The translations under genes were made by a program, and so were the position numbers. The notes beneath the pieces were generated by a model, which was not told the origin of the DNA, ran no database searches, and saw nothing but the letters and a program-made list of their open reading frames with translations. Shown here piece after piece: positions 47,433 to 56,149 of a stretch of 64,000 nucleotides of DNA. Location of the stretch: assembly GCA_963734625.1 (NCBI GenBank), contig CAVTHW010000001.1:62001-126000 (forward strand), in the 5' to 3' direction. This stretch comes from CAVTHW01 sp963734625 (GTDB lineage: Bacteria > Acidobacteriota > Terriglobia > Bryobacterales > Bryobacteraceae). Numbering within the stretch: position 1 is the stretch's first letter; the number at the start of each line of letters is the position of its first letter.

Positions 47433-47835
47433 TTACTTCACGCGCTTGAGGGTCAGTTCCCGGCCGCCCATATCACCGAACTGCATGGTGAGCGTCATCT
47501 CATCGCCGGTGACCTTGCCCTTGCAGGTGATCTTCATGGCGCCCGCCTGGCTTTCCAGGGCGATCGCGAACGAGACGTCGTCCCCCTTGATGACGCCTTC
47601 GCTGATCTGCTGCTCCGCCATCCTCTCGCTGCTCACGGTCCCGGTGATCTTCTCGCCGTCCACCTTGAAAGCGAAATTTATCACTGTGGACCCCGACTGG
47701 CCTTCCATGGTCGCTATCCACTTGCCGTTGATATCGGCGGCAGAGGCAGCGCCAGACAAAGCCAACAACAGTATCGAACTCAATGCGAGCAGGCGTATTC
47801 TCATGACTAATTGTCTCCTATTGTTCGGGCGGGCG
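47389..47835 (+). repeat. Local duplication, copy 2
   Basis: This is the second copy of the segment at 45268-45710. It includes an orphan terB 3' end (AAACCGGCGGGGTAAG), the small secreted gene and the end of a Sel1 gene. In this copy the CTCCTATTGTTCGGGCGG leader forms the stop region of the Sel1 gene, so Sel1 and the small gene are directly joined. Confidence 0.65.
47433..47804 (-). CDS. Small secreted protein, paralogue 2
   Basis: 123 residues, same length as the protein from 45303-45674. LLALSSILLLALSGAASA is the signal peptide; ADINGKWIATMEGQSGSTVI and KITGTVSSERMAEQQISEGV follow. Met-rich positions of paralogue 1 are replaced by other residues, so the two are diverging. It starts 13 bases after the Sel1 stop and is probably in one transcript with it. 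Confidence 0.65.
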   Translation of the reverse strand: MRIRLLALSSILLLALSGAASAADINGKWIATMEGQSGSTVINFAFKVDGEKITGTVSSERMAEQQISEGVIKGDDVSFAIALESQAGAMKITCKGKVTGDEMTLTMQFGDMGGRELTLKRVK

Positions 47836-48417
47836 GGACCGATTGGGTTTCCACTCCCGCACGCGGCGCTGCGCCTCCGCGATCTGCTGGGAGGTCATGA
47901 TTGTGGCCAGGCGATCCAGCAATTCGACGGCTCTCTTCCGGTCATCGCCGCTGGAACTAGACGCGGCAAGGCTCATCCACATATACGCTTCCACATAATC
48001 CCGTGGCGCGTCCTGGCGTTCGTAGTACATGATGCCGAGCATGGATTGCGCGTTGGTGTAGCCCTGCTCGGCGGCTTTGCGGAACCAGCGCAGGGCCACA
48101 GCGTGGTCCCGCGGCACGCCTTTGCCTTCCTCGTACATCAAGCCGAGAAAAGATTGCGCCTCCGCGATGCCCTGCTCGGCAGCCTGGCGGTACCAGCGGA
48201 CAGAGTAAGCGTAGTCCCGCGTCACTCCCGAGCCCGTTTCGTACATGACGCCGAGCTTCAACTGGGCGCCGGCGTCACCCTTCTCCGCTCGGATTAGCAG
48301 CGAATTCAGCAACGCCCGAGCGGGAGCCTTGGGCTTCAGCCCGGAGACGAACGAAAGACACGCCAGCGCAGCGAGCACCGTGGCCAGCCCATAGACCTTC
48401 AACACCCCAATCCGCAT
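47818..48417 (-). CDS. Sel1-repeat secreted protein, paralogue 2
   Basis: 199 residues, an N-terminal signal (GLATVLAALACLSFVSG) and three clear Sel1 repeats: AQLKLGVMYETGSGVTRDYA, then SVRWYRQAAEQGIAEAQSFL with GLMYEEGKGVPRDHA, then ALRWFRKAAEQGYTNAQSML. The end EAQRRVREWKPNRSRPPEQ is intact, which shows what the frameshifted paralogue at 45930 should look like. Probably periplasmic; role unknown. Confidence 0.75.
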   Translation of the reverse strand: MRIGVLKVYGLATVLAALACLSFVSGLKPKAPARALLNSLLIRAEKGDAGAQLKLGVMYETGSGVTRDYAYSVRWYRQAAEQGIAEAQSFLGLMYEEGKGVPRDHAVALRWFRKAAEQGYTNAQSMLGIMYYERQDAPRDYVEAYMWMSLAASSSSGDDRKRAVELLDRLATIMTSQQIAEAQRRVREWKPNRSRPPEQ

Positions 48418-48563
48418 GTCTTTGCCGCCGTTCCAATCTTATGCTCAGCGGCAGGCAAAACAAAGCCCCGGCGCACGGCTTGTCCCGCTGAACGCGCTGG
48501 GCGGCAACTGCGGGAGTGGGCGGAAGCTTTTGAAATGTTCCCCCACCGTGGGTGTCCTGATCA

Positions 48564-48590
48564 GACGGAAAATGCGTCTGTCCCCATTTG
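48564..48590 (+). repeat. Dispersed REP-like motif A, copy 4
   Basis: GACGGAAAATGCGTCTGTCC then CCATTTG. The core GGAAAATGCGTCTGTCCCC (48567-48585) matches 3511-3529 exactly in reverse. Like motif B it ends in CTGTCCCCATTT, so A and B share one end. It lies about 20 bases upstream of the TauE-like gene. Confidence 0.6.
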
Positions 48591-48610
48591 ATGTTAGACT
48601 CCTGGTCGTC

Positions 48611-48973
48611 ATGACCACTTTCGCGCTTTTGGCCATCGGGCTTGTGGCAGGGGTCCTTGCGGGGATGTTCGGCATCGGCGGCGGGCTGATCATCGTTCCC
48701 GCCTTGCTGTTCATCGTCAAACTGAAGGAAGTGGAGGCGATCGGCACCAGCCTGGCCGCGCTGATCCCGCCGGTAGGATTGCTCGGAGCCATGGAGTACT
48801 ACCGGAACGGGTACATCAACCTGCGCTACGCCGCGCTGGTGGCGATTGGCATTTTTTTAGGAGCGTACTTCGGCGCCCGGATCATGACCAACTTGCCGCC
48901 GGAGTTGATCCGGCGCCTCTATGGATTGCTCTTGCTGGTGATCGCCGCGCGGATGCTGCTGACCGGGAAGTAG
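48611..48973 (+). CDS. TauE/SafE-family membrane protein, half-size
   Basis: 120 residues from the ATG at 48611; a longer frame reads through the REP-like motif and is rejected. Four membrane helices: FALLAIGLVAGVLAGMFGIG with GGLIIVPALLFIV is the family hallmark (GxFGxGGG). Full-length TauE/SafE anion exporters have two such four-helix repeats and about 250 residues; single-repeat proteins like this one may act as dimers. The substrate is not known (sulfite, sulfoacetate or others in the family). Confidence 0.8.
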   Translation: MTTFALLAIGLVAGVLAGMFGIGGGLIIVPALLFIVKLKEVEAIGTSLAALIPPVGLLGAMEYYRNGYINLRYAALVAIGIFLGAYFGARIMTNLPPELIRRLYGLLLLVIAARMLLTGK

Positions 48974-48981
48974 CGCCCGCC

Positions 48982-49416
48982 TCAGCGCAGCAGCCGCCGG
49001 CTCCGGACCGGTGCGGCGATGGAGATGGGCTGGACTTCCGCAACCCGGACTGCCGTAAGGTTCTCCGTTGGGTCCACGTCGAGCTCCCTCTCCGTCCACG
49101 GCGACAGGGGAATGCTCCGAAAACAGATTCGTTCCTCTATTACCAGGCGCCGGCGCCGCTCGAACGGCGATTCGATCTCCCGCACATACTGGCGTTCCTC
49201 CACACGGACATCGGCGAGGAACTCATCGAGCGCCTTCCGGCGAGCTTCCGCCTCCGCCGTCCGAACTCTCTCTCCCGTGCTCTTGATCTGCTGCACAAGC
49301 TGTGCGCGGGCCTCGGTCAAATCCACCCGCATCTGGGCCTGCGTCAACATGAACACCAGCGCGCCAGACCCCAGCGCCACGATGAAAGGTAGAGCGATCC
49401 AGAGCGCCTCAGGCAT
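48982..49416 (-). CDS. Hypothetical protein with N-terminal membrane helix and coiled coil
   Basis: 144 residues. LWIALPFIVALGSGALVFML is a membrane helix near the N-terminus; RVDLTEARAQLVQQIKSTGE and RVRTAEAEARRKALDEFL form a coiled coil on the following side. The rest (VREIESPFERRRRLVIEERI then CFRSIPLSPWTEREL) has no recognised fold. Convergent with the TauE gene. A cytoplasmic-membrane scaffold is possible, but no function is assigned. Confidence 0.5.
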   Translation of the reverse strand: MPEALWIALPFIVALGSGALVFMLTQAQMRVDLTEARAQLVQQIKSTGERVRTAEAEARRKALDEFLADVRVEERQYVREIESPFERRRRLVIEERICFRSIPLSPWTERELDVDPTENLTAVRVAEVQPISIAAPVRSRRLLR

Positions 49417-49490
49417 TTTGTGTCCCTACCCGTCCATCGGACGAACCGGGCGAAAAGAAGAGTGGTTCTGCAGAAACAGTCTGCCGGATG

Positions 49491-50426
49491 TCAGAACGAG
49501 GTTTGAGAGCCGTCCACCTTCTGGCCGCTGAGCAAGCAGCCGAAAGTCGAGAAATGCAGGCCCACGTCGCGGAAGCGCACAACTGCCAGCAGGACCTGCC
49601 CGAGTGAGCGGAAAATGGCGGCCAGCCGGAACCTGAGGCCGTGAATAGCGCCGTAGTGCTTGCCGGTCCAGACGGCGGCCCCCAGCGCCCGGTCGGCAGC
49701 CAGCAAACCCTGGGCGCTGGAATCGAGTTCTTGAGCCTGGCCGTCGGGATACACCACCAACTTCGCGGCGCTGAGCAGCAGGATCTTCTTGGAGGCCCGC
49801 CGGATCTGGGTGCATAATTCCAGATCCCACCCGAACTGGCCATAGCGTTCGTCGATGTAACGCAGGCCCTTGAGGAAGTAGCCGCGGACCATCATCGCCG
49901 GAGGCTTGATGTAGTCCACCTCCAGGGCATCGCCTCCGGTGCCGGGACTGGTCCAGTCTCTGAGGTCGCCCTCGCGCCACGCCTGCTGCAGCTCAGCGGG
50001 CAGAGGAAGTGGATGAACGCGCGAGATTATCTCCCCTGCCGGTCCGGTGGCCAGCGGGCAGACCGTCACCGCGTCGGGAGCGGCATCGAGGCGCTCCACC
50101 AGCAGCTGAATCGTGTCCGGCGCAACCTCCCCGCCGGGCTTGAGAAAGAAGAAGAACTCCCCCACGGCCGTCCGCATGCCGATATTCAGAGCCTTAACCT
50201 CGCCGAAGTTCCGGGGCAGCCGCAGCACATCGATGGCGGGGAACTCCGCGTCCATCCGCGGGCATTCGTCCTGCGAGCCGTTATCGGCCACGATGATTTC
50301 GAAGGTCTCGCGGGAGGAGGAGACTTCCAGCGCCGCCAGCGAACGCCGCAGGCCCTCGGCGTTGTTCGAGGCGACGATTATCACCGACACCCGCGGCGGC
50401 GCTTGGCTGTCCCGGCTTTCATCCAT
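49491..50426 (-). CDS. Glycosyltransferase family 2
   Basis: 311 residues from the ATG at 50426. RVSVIIVASNNAEGLRRSLA and FEIIVADNGSQDECPRMDAE are the GT2 N-terminal Rossmann half with the DNGS metal/nucleotide loop. The second half has YIKPPAMMVRGYFLKGLRYI and YGQFGWDLELCTQIRRASK, like rhamnosyltransferase-type GT2 proteins (FxWDxEL). A single hydrophobic patch occurs near the C-terminus. It should transfer a sugar to a glycan at the cytoplasmic face. Divergent from the small gene at 50529. Confidence 0.8.
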   Translation of the reverse strand: MDESRDSQAPPRVSVIIVASNNAEGLRRSLAALEVSSSRETFEIIVADNGSQDECPRMDAEFPAIDVLRLPRNFGEVKALNIGMRTAVGEFFFFLKPGGEVAPDTIQLLVERLDAAPDAVTVCPLATGPAGEIISRVHPLPLPAELQQAWREGDLRDWTSPGTGGDALEVDYIKPPAMMVRGYFLKGLRYIDERYGQFGWDLELCTQIRRASKKILLLSAAKLVVYPDGQAQELDSSAQGLLAADRALGAAVWTGKHYGAIHGLRFRLAAIFRSLGQVLLAVVRFRDVGLHFSTFGCLLSGQKVDGSQTSF

Positions 50427-50528
50427 TGGAAAAGCAATGGTACCGCAGTCGGAAAGGGTACGGCGTCGGTTGCTTTGCCGGAGAATGTCGGGTAGCATCA
50501 TCATCATGCCGTTTAGGGGGCGCCATAG

Positions 50529-50867
50529 GTGATTATCCGTTTTGAGCAGTTCGCGGCCCTGGGCGCCGAGCAACGGCGCTCGTTCCTGGAGAGGATGATC
50601 GGGCGCCTGGACGAAAAGTATCCCCGGCGGATTCAGGACAAGTACGGGGCCGAAACGGGCGATTTCGTGAATGCCGGCATCGCCAAGGCCCAGGAGTACG
50701 GGATCGAGTTCGAGGGCGATATCGAATCGTTTCTGGACATGCTGGTGGAATGGGGTCCGGAGTTCGACGTCACCCAGGCGTGGGCCGCCGCGATCCTGAC
50801 GGATAAGCGCTACAAGGGCTCCGATAAGATTGTGCTTCTCAAAGAGCACGAGAGGTTTGGGGATTAG
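50529..50867 (+). CDS. Small helical protein, possible effector chaperone/adaptor
   Basis: 112 residues from a GTG with AGGGGG ten bases upstream. The protein is mostly helical: IIRFEQFAALGAEQRRSFLE, RMIGRLDEKYPRRI, then GIAKAQEYGIEFEGDIESFL and DMLVEWGPEFD. The pattern (F/M-xRM, GIxxAxxYGI, EGDxxxFLDxMxxxGxxFD) is one I recall from small proteins encoded beside type VI secretion effectors. It starts a three-gene run with gaps of five and zero bases, so it is likely to bind the next protein. The role is inferred from position. Confidence 0.5.
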   Translation: MIIRFEQFAALGAEQRRSFLERMIGRLDEKYPRRIQDKYGAETGDFVNAGIAKAQEYGIEFEGDIESFLDMLVEWGPEFDVTQAWAAAILTDKRYKGSDKIVLLKEHERFGD

Positions 50868-50872
50868 CCGTC

Positions 50873-52006
50873 ATGCCGCTGGATGAAAAGGCGTGCGCCG
50901 CAGCCGACCAGGAGTTCTTTGCGGCCCACCCGGAGTTGAACGGGCGCAAGCTGACCATGGAACCGGCTGACGCTAAGATGCGCCAGGAGTGGATGGCGTT
51001 GTATGCCAAGAACGAGGCCGGGCAGAAGCCCCCGCCCCCGGCAAAGAAGCCCGACGATCCGGTCGCTCCCTGCCCGCTCAAGAAGAAGTCCATCAAGGGA
51101 CGGTTCGTTGAGACCAAGTTGAAGTGCGGAGACAAGGGGCACGTGCAGGCGGAAGGCGTAAACCTCGCGGCCGGCGCCGAAGCCAGTTTCCGCATTTACA
51201 GGGTTCGCGACAGCAGCGCGCTGGACAACCCAGCGCACCCGATGGACGTGGCGAGCGGGCTCTGGCAGAAAAAACGACCCGCGGATGACAAGAAGGGCGA
51301 CAAGTACGAGTTCGAAGTGAGCGCGGACGGGGTGAGCGCGATAAGCTCGAATCAACTCGAATTCGAGAGCTATCCGGACTACGCGGTTGACACCAAGACT
51401 TTCGCCTGCTCGAGCCCGCCCTTCGGGTGGACCGGCAAGTTCGACATCAGCTACGCCGCTGATACGGTCACGGTGAAGGTCAAGATCAAGCTGTCCAATC
51501 GAAACGGCGCCAAGCCCGCCAATGACGGCGATCCGCTGCCCGCCGTGGTCACGGACGCGGCTGGGACTTACGTGCCGGTGAGCGACGCCGACAAGGCCAC
51601 GATGAAGGCCGACGTCGAAGGCAAGCTGACGGATAAGGTGAAGCTGTTCCGCGAGACTTGCTGCTTCGCGGACGGTTGTACCTGCGGGAAGCCGGTGAAG
51701 GTGGTGGTGGAGTTCGTCGAGGCCGGGCAGCATCACGTCGTCAACCTTTTCACCGGCGCGGGGCGCGCAAATTCGGGGAACTGGACGCGGGTGAAGACGC
51801 GGGACAACAGTTGGGCCCACGAAACCGGCCATCTGCTGGCGTGGTATGACGAGTATACTGGCGGTGCGGTGGGCGCCGCGCCGCGCTGGAAACCCAACGA
51901 GCCGGCCAATATCATGAACGTGGGACTGACCGAGCCGCCCCAGTATTGCTGGGACTTCCGCGACTGGTTCGCCGGCAAGACGGGTGAGAAATGGAAGGCC
52001 AAGTAG
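50873..52006 (+). CDS. Putative secreted zinc metallopeptidase, effector-like
   Basis: 377 residues, no signal peptide. Residues about 1-60 are charged and Pro-rich (PPPPAKKPDDP). A Cys-Pro-Leu-Lys-Lys start (CPLKKKSIKGRFVETKLKCG) leads a beta-rich domain (about 65-240). Residues 316-320 are HETGH, within SWAHETGHLLAWYDEY, a metzincin/M-type zinc site with D326-E327 as possible further ligands. NIMNVGLTEPPQYCWDFRDW resembles the Met-turn segment (xIMxxGxxxxPxxxW). CPLKKK-led domains occur in effectors of type VI or related injection systems. No VgrG, PAAR or Hcp gene is present. Probable toxin; target unknown. Confidence 0.6.
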   Translation: MPLDEKACAAADQEFFAAHPELNGRKLTMEPADAKMRQEWMALYAKNEAGQKPPPPAKKPDDPVAPCPLKKKSIKGRFVETKLKCGDKGHVQAEGVNLAAGAEASFRIYRVRDSSALDNPAHPMDVASGLWQKKRPADDKKGDKYEFEVSADGVSAISSNQLEFESYPDYAVDTKTFACSSPPFGWTGKFDISYAADTVTVKVKIKLSNRNGAKPANDGDPLPAVVTDAAGTYVPVSDADKATMKADVEGKLTDKVKLFRETCCFADGCTCGKPVKVVVEFVEAGQHHVVNLFTGAGRANSGNWTRVKTRDNSWAHETGHLLAWYDEYTGGAVGAAPRWKPNEPANIMNVGLTEPPQYCWDFRDWFAGKTGEKWKAK

Positions 52007-52921
52007 ATGCGCGGGCAGTGGCGCTGGATCCTCTCTCTGGCGGTCTGTGGCGCGCTGTCGTGTTCGGTCAACTCGCAAAATCGAACTGCCAATAATATGT
52101 CAAGCACAATAATCTACACCTCGACGGTCGCCGACGACCGGTCCGCGACGACGCTCAAAGTCGCGCCTGACGGCGCCGGCGAACTGACCGTGGGAAGCAA
52201 CCGCGACCGGCGCGCTCAACCGGTGGGACGCTTCGAGGCGGCGGTCCCCGCCGCACTGCTGCGAAGGCTGCTCGCGCTGGTCGCCAGCCCGGAATTCAAG
52301 GGCCTGGGGAGCGCGGCCGGGCTCTTGCCGGGCGATCCCTACCGGGAGATCCGGGTGCGTCAATCAGGCAGTGACGAACTCGTGAAGACGGTGGGCGCCG
52401 GAAAGAACGTTTCGGCCGTATTCCTGGAAGCCGAGCAGGCGGTGCAGGCGATCATCCAGCACCTCATGGCGTACCCTACGGTGGCGATCACGATGAACGT
52501 GGATCGCCTGCCGCAGCGGGTGGACCAGAGAGAAACGCTGCTCGACGTGATCCTCCATAACGTTGGCCGGACGCCGTTCCGGTTGACTGCGCCGGCGGAG
52601 TGGGGCAAGTCCCAAACCAACTGCGAACTGGCCGCGGTGCGCGACGTTCCCGATTCGGCGCTCACCCTGGCCGATCAGAAGTTCGCGAACCTCGGCGGCA
52701 GCGCCGTGGTCGCCGCGACCAAGCCGGTGGAAGGCGGCTTCTTTACGCTGCAGCCGGGCGAGAGCGCCGCGGTGCGCTTCCGGTATGCCTTCCAATGGCC
52801 GCCGGGAGCCTACCGGGTCGAAATCACACTGTCGCTGACGCTGACCGGCGCCGACGGCAAGCCGCTCTTCGCGGGAAACCTGGCGGCCGGGCCCTACCGG
52901 ATCGAAGTGGCCGGCAGGTAA
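52007..52921 (+). CDS. Envelope lipoprotein-like protein, possible immunity partner
   Basis: 304 residues starting directly after the peptidase stop, so translation is coupled. The N-terminus ILSLAVCGALSCSVNSQNRT is a signal with Cys at 14 and 19; neither is a perfect lipobox. The mature protein has two beta-sandwich-like parts, one with AFLEAEQAVQAII-type helix (residues about 140-160) and one with VILHNVGRTPFRLTAPAEWG, followed by GGFFTLQPGESAAVRFRYAF and GAYRVEITLSLTLTG. A periplasmic immunity role is inferred only from the tight coupling to a putative effector. Confidence 0.5.
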   Translation: MRGQWRWILSLAVCGALSCSVNSQNRTANNMSSTIIYTSTVADDRSATTLKVAPDGAGELTVGSNRDRRAQPVGRFEAAVPAALLRRLLALVASPEFKGLGSAAGLLPGDPYREIRVRQSGSDELVKTVGAGKNVSAVFLEAEQAVQAIIQHLMAYPTVAITMNVDRLPQRVDQRETLLDVILHNVGRTPFRLTAPAEWGKSQTNCELAAVRDVPDSALTLADQKFANLGGSAVVAATKPVEGGFFTLQPGESAAVRFRYAFQWPPGAYRVEITLSLTLTGADGKPLFAGNLAAGPYRIEVAGR

Positions 52922-52924
52922 CGC

Positions 52925-55342
52925 TTACTTCCGCACCGCCAGCACGCTGTCGGAGGGGTCGAGCTGCACTTTAAGCGGAGCCGCCTTGAGCGTGATGTCG
53001 AAGCTCGCCGGCTCGCCCTCCACCTGGACCCAGCGGATAATGGGCTTGCCCGCGGCGGGCTGAATCTCGACCGGAGCCAGGCTCGAAAACCCTACTTCCA
53101 CGTTGGACTGCCTAACTGTGCCGCTGAGGCGGATGCTCGGCGCCTTGCCCTTGGCCGCGTATTTCATTTGCAGAGTCGGCACGCCGGTCCCGTATACCGA
53201 GCTCTCGAAAAACGCCTCCAGCGTGGGGTCCGGCATGCCGGAAGGCACGAACTCGGCCGCCAGTGCGCGAAACTGCTCGGTGGTCACGGTCGAATAGCGG
53301 TAGCGCTTGGCCAGTTCGGCGAGCATCGCCAGAAACCGGTCGTCGCCCAGGCGGCGGCGCAGCATGTGTACGATCCACGAGCCTTTCTCATAGGTGATGG
53401 CCCTCCAGGCATCCGGAGCCTGCGAGGATTCCAGCCGCAGTCCCCAAACGATCGGACCCGTCGACTCCAGGCTGCGGCCCTCCGCCGCGCTTTCCAGTAA
53501 GTGCGCCTTATAGCCCGCCAGGATCGAAGCCAGAACCCTGGGGCCTCTCTGCTTCTCGAGGTACAGCAGCGCGGAGTAGTTGGCCAGCGCCTCCGCCACC
53601 CAGGTGTCCTCGTCGCCGGCGGGCGCCACGACATTGCCCCACCACTGGTGCGCCACTTCGTGCGCGGCCATGATCTCCAGCTCCAGGTCCAGCCGCGCCC
53701 TGTCCCGCGCCGTGCCAGGGCGCAGATCCGGGCTGACATACAAGGCGGTCGGCAGGTAGACGAGTCCGGGGAAGCCTTGGCCCGTCGAGCCGGGGATGGG
53801 CGACACCGTCAAGGTGCGCACCGGGGGCGGGCCAAACCTGGCCGTCATGAATTCGAACGCTCCGCCGATTTCCGAGGCCAGTTGCCGGAGACGGTCCGGC
53901 GGGTTTGGCACAGGGGAGGGAGTTATGGAAACGGTCACGTCGCCGGTCTTCCGTTGCAGCGGATCCCAGGTGGAAGTCGACGGTGTCAGAACCAGCGTCT
54001 GTCTGGGTTTGGTCTGGAGGCCGGGCTCGGCTTGCTTATTGGCGTAGACTTCGATCTTGTAGGGGCCCTGAGCCAGGCTGAGGTGCTCGTAAACGCCCAG
54101 GTTGAAACCCAGCAGCCGGACCGGCGTGTCGGTCCGATACCAGGCCGTGTTCCATTCGCCATCCGTGCCGGTCTCCAAGACCTCCCCGGCCACCACCAGG
54201 TTCAGAGCTTTGGGATAACGAAACGTGACTTCAAACTGCGCGAACTTGTCCGGACTCGACGGATACCAGTTCTCGCGCGAGCTGACATAGTAGACGTCGT
54301 TGCCCGCCGAATGGATCACTGAGCCCTCGTTCTCGAACTCGAGTTCGTAAGGCTTGCCGACCTCCAGCGTGGACGCCGGCAACAACAGAAAGATCGCATA
54401 GCCGCCGCGAAGGAGCGTTTCCCGCACGGTGTCTCGCTGGAAAAACTCAGTGGCTGTGCCGTCGATGGAAGCCGACGTGAGGCTCATGCGAGGCGACAGT
54501 CCGAAGGCCAGCACCGGGATTTGACTTCGCAGCGGCACCATCGTGACCCTGGTTGTCACCTTCAGCTTCAGGTCCGGGTCAAGTGTCGCATCCAGGCGGT
54601 AGTTACTCAGGCGGTAGGCTTCGCCCAAGGGCGCTGGGCGGTTTTGGCCTGCCGTCCGCGCCGCGAAACTGGTCCAGGTGTCGAAATAGGCCACGCCCCC
54701 GCGGAGCGACACCCGCCCGACCAGGATCTGCTGCGGGTTCAGAGGGTCGTGCATTACGTCGAAGTTCCCCAGCTTGCCGCCCCCGATGGCCGAATAGAAG
54801 AAGCCGTCGGCGGAAGTGCGGGACGAGGCGATGTCGGCCACCAGGCGGACTTCGAAACTCGATGTGAAGTTCCGCACCACGGAATTCCACTCCTGCTCCA
54901 GCAGCACGGCGCGTTCCGGGCTCTTCCGCGGATCTCCGGGCTCGACGATCTGCTTCAGCAGCGTGGCATAGGTATCGTCGGTGAAGACCATCACAGCCGT
55001 CTTGAAGTGCTCGCTGAGATTGGGCGAATCCGTGGCGCGCGCCAGCGACAGCCTCTCGCTGCGGTTGGGCGGAAACAGGAGGATCTCGGCGTCGCCCCCG
55101 TCGTCGTCCGCGACGAAAACCGCGGAATGGCGGCGGCCGTCCACCTCCTTGCCGAAAATGAGATAGCCGTCGGTGAGATACAGCCGGAGATCCTGCTTGG
55201 AAAAGCTCAGATCCCGGACCCGGTAACACTCCTCGCTGTCCAGCCCCGCCGAGCGGAGCCGGTTGGCGAGGTCCGCCGCCTTGCCATCCGCAGCCGGCAG
55301 GCGGAAGGGCAGCAGGAGCAGCAGGACCGCCAGGCACCTCAT
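52925..55342 (-). CDS. M1-family metallopeptidase
   Basis: 805 residues with a signal peptide (CLAVLLLLLPFRLPAADG). The zinc site is HEVAHQWWGN (H561, E562, H565) with the third ligand E584 in DTWVAEALANYS, as in M1 gluzincins. N-terminal 300 residues are beta-rich. The usual GAMEN exopeptidase motif was not seen; PGLVYLPTALYVS sits about where it would be. Without that motif it may not be a simple aminopeptidase. The C-terminal region ends in a beta domain (PSIRLSGTVRQSNVEVGFSS). It is convergent with the trio, three bases from its end, and probably extracytoplasmic. Confidence 0.85.
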   Translation of the reverse strand: MRCLAVLLLLLPFRLPAADGKAADLANRLRSAGLDSEECYRVRDLSFSKQDLRLYLTDGYLIFGKEVDGRRHSAVFVADDDGGDAEILLFPPNRSERLSLARATDSPNLSEHFKTAVMVFTDDTYATLLKQIVEPGDPRKSPERAVLLEQEWNSVVRNFTSSFEVRLVADIASSRTSADGFFYSAIGGGKLGNFDVMHDPLNPQQILVGRVSLRGGVAYFDTWTSFAARTAGQNRPAPLGEAYRLSNYRLDATLDPDLKLKVTTRVTMVPLRSQIPVLAFGLSPRMSLTSASIDGTATEFFQRDTVRETLLRGGYAIFLLLPASTLEVGKPYELEFENEGSVIHSAGNDVYYVSSRENWYPSSPDKFAQFEVTFRYPKALNLVVAGEVLETGTDGEWNTAWYRTDTPVRLLGFNLGVYEHLSLAQGPYKIEVYANKQAEPGLQTKPRQTLVLTPSTSTWDPLQRKTGDVTVSITPSPVPNPPDRLRQLASEIGGAFEFMTARFGPPPVRTLTVSPIPGSTGQGFPGLVYLPTALYVSPDLRPGTARDRARLDLELEIMAAHEVAHQWWGNVVAPAGDEDTWVAEALANYSALLYLEKQRGPRVLASILAGYKAHLLESAAEGRSLESTGPIVWGLRLESSQAPDAWRAITYEKGSWIVHMLRRRLGDDRFLAMLAELAKRYRYSTVTTEQFRALAAEFVPSGMPDPTLEAFFESSVYGTGVPTLQMKYAAKGKAPSIRLSGTVRQSNVEVGFSSLAPVEIQPAAGKPIIRWVQVEGEPASFDITLKAAPLKVQLDPSDSVLAVRK

Positions 55343-55366
55343 ACCATCAGTGTACTTCGCCGGAGC

Positions 55367-56131
55367 TCAGTTCCCGGGCCGCCACCACTTGCGCGGCGGT
55401 TTCCGGCTGACGCTGACCTCGGCCGGAATGGCCTCGCCCGCCAACACGGCCGCTGGGTTGACGGCGAATAGTTGTTCGGCCGCGGCCTCGCCGTACTCCT
55501 CGCGGACATGCTCGCGGGCCTGGTCCAGCCGGGGCGGCCGGTGCTTCCTGTCATGCGCGTCGCTGGCGACGAAGTGAACCAGCCCGCGCGCCATCAGTTC
55601 CGCGCACGAGGCCCGGGCGTGCCTGCCGAAGCCGCCGGTCAGGGATTGGGCGGTCACCTGGACGCGGCAGCCCAGGCGCGTCCAGGCTTCCATAAGGTCG
55701 AAGCGCCGTTGCAAGGTTCCGTGCCGCTCCGGGTGGGTGATGATGGGGACCATGCCGGCTCCGCACATGCGCTCCAGTACCTCGCCCGCGACCTTGACGA
55801 TCAGCAGCTCCGGAATCTCCACCAGCAGGCAGTTCTTGTGAGCGATGTTGTACTTGGTTGGATTCGCCAGCGCGTCCAGCACGTTGTCGTAGTGCAGGTG
55901 GAAGTCGCAGCCGTAGTGGATCCGGATGGCGCCTTCGAAAGCGCCGGCAAGTTCCGCGATTTTCGCCTCCACCCCGGCCGGATCGAAACTGAATTCGAGG
56001 CTGGAGTGGGGGCTGGCGACGATGTCCGTCGTGCCGCTCTCAGCAGCCAGCCGCAGCATGGCGAGACTTTCCTCCAGATCCGGAGCGCCGTCGTCCAGAC
56101 CGGGCAGAATGTGGCTGTGGATGTCGATCAT
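55367..56131 (-). CDS. CpsB/CapC (YwqE-like) tyrosine-protein phosphatase, PHP fold
   Basis: 254 residues. MIDIHSHILPGLDDGAPDLE is the PHP metal-binding start and MIVAxPH-like TTDIVASPHSSLEF follows. HPERHGTLQRRFDLMEAWTR and FVASDAHDRKHRP give the other His/Asp ligands. These manganese-dependent phosphatases dephosphorylate the tyrosine kinase that controls capsule or exopolysaccharide chain length. No Wzc-type kinase is in the window. It lies directly downstream of a small membrane-protein gene (18 bases). Confidence 0.88.
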   Translation of the reverse strand: MIDIHSHILPGLDDGAPDLEESLAMLRLAAESGTTDIVASPHSSLEFSFDPAGVEAKIAELAGAFEGAIRIHYGCDFHLHYDNVLDALANPTKYNIAHKNCLLVEIPELLIVKVAGEVLERMCGAGMVPIITHPERHGTLQRRFDLMEAWTRLGCRVQVTAQSLTGGFGRHARASCAELMARGLVHFVASDAHDRKHRPPRLDQAREHVREEYGEAAAEQLFAVNPAAVLAGEAIPAEVSVSRKPPRKWWRPGN

Positions 56132-56149
56132 CGAGCGGACAGCGATCCG

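Noticed and set aside
48416..48610. Longer N-terminus for the TauE-like protein
   Set aside because: It includes the REP-like motif and has no membrane helix or ribosome-binding site. The ATG at 48611 begins the conserved family start.
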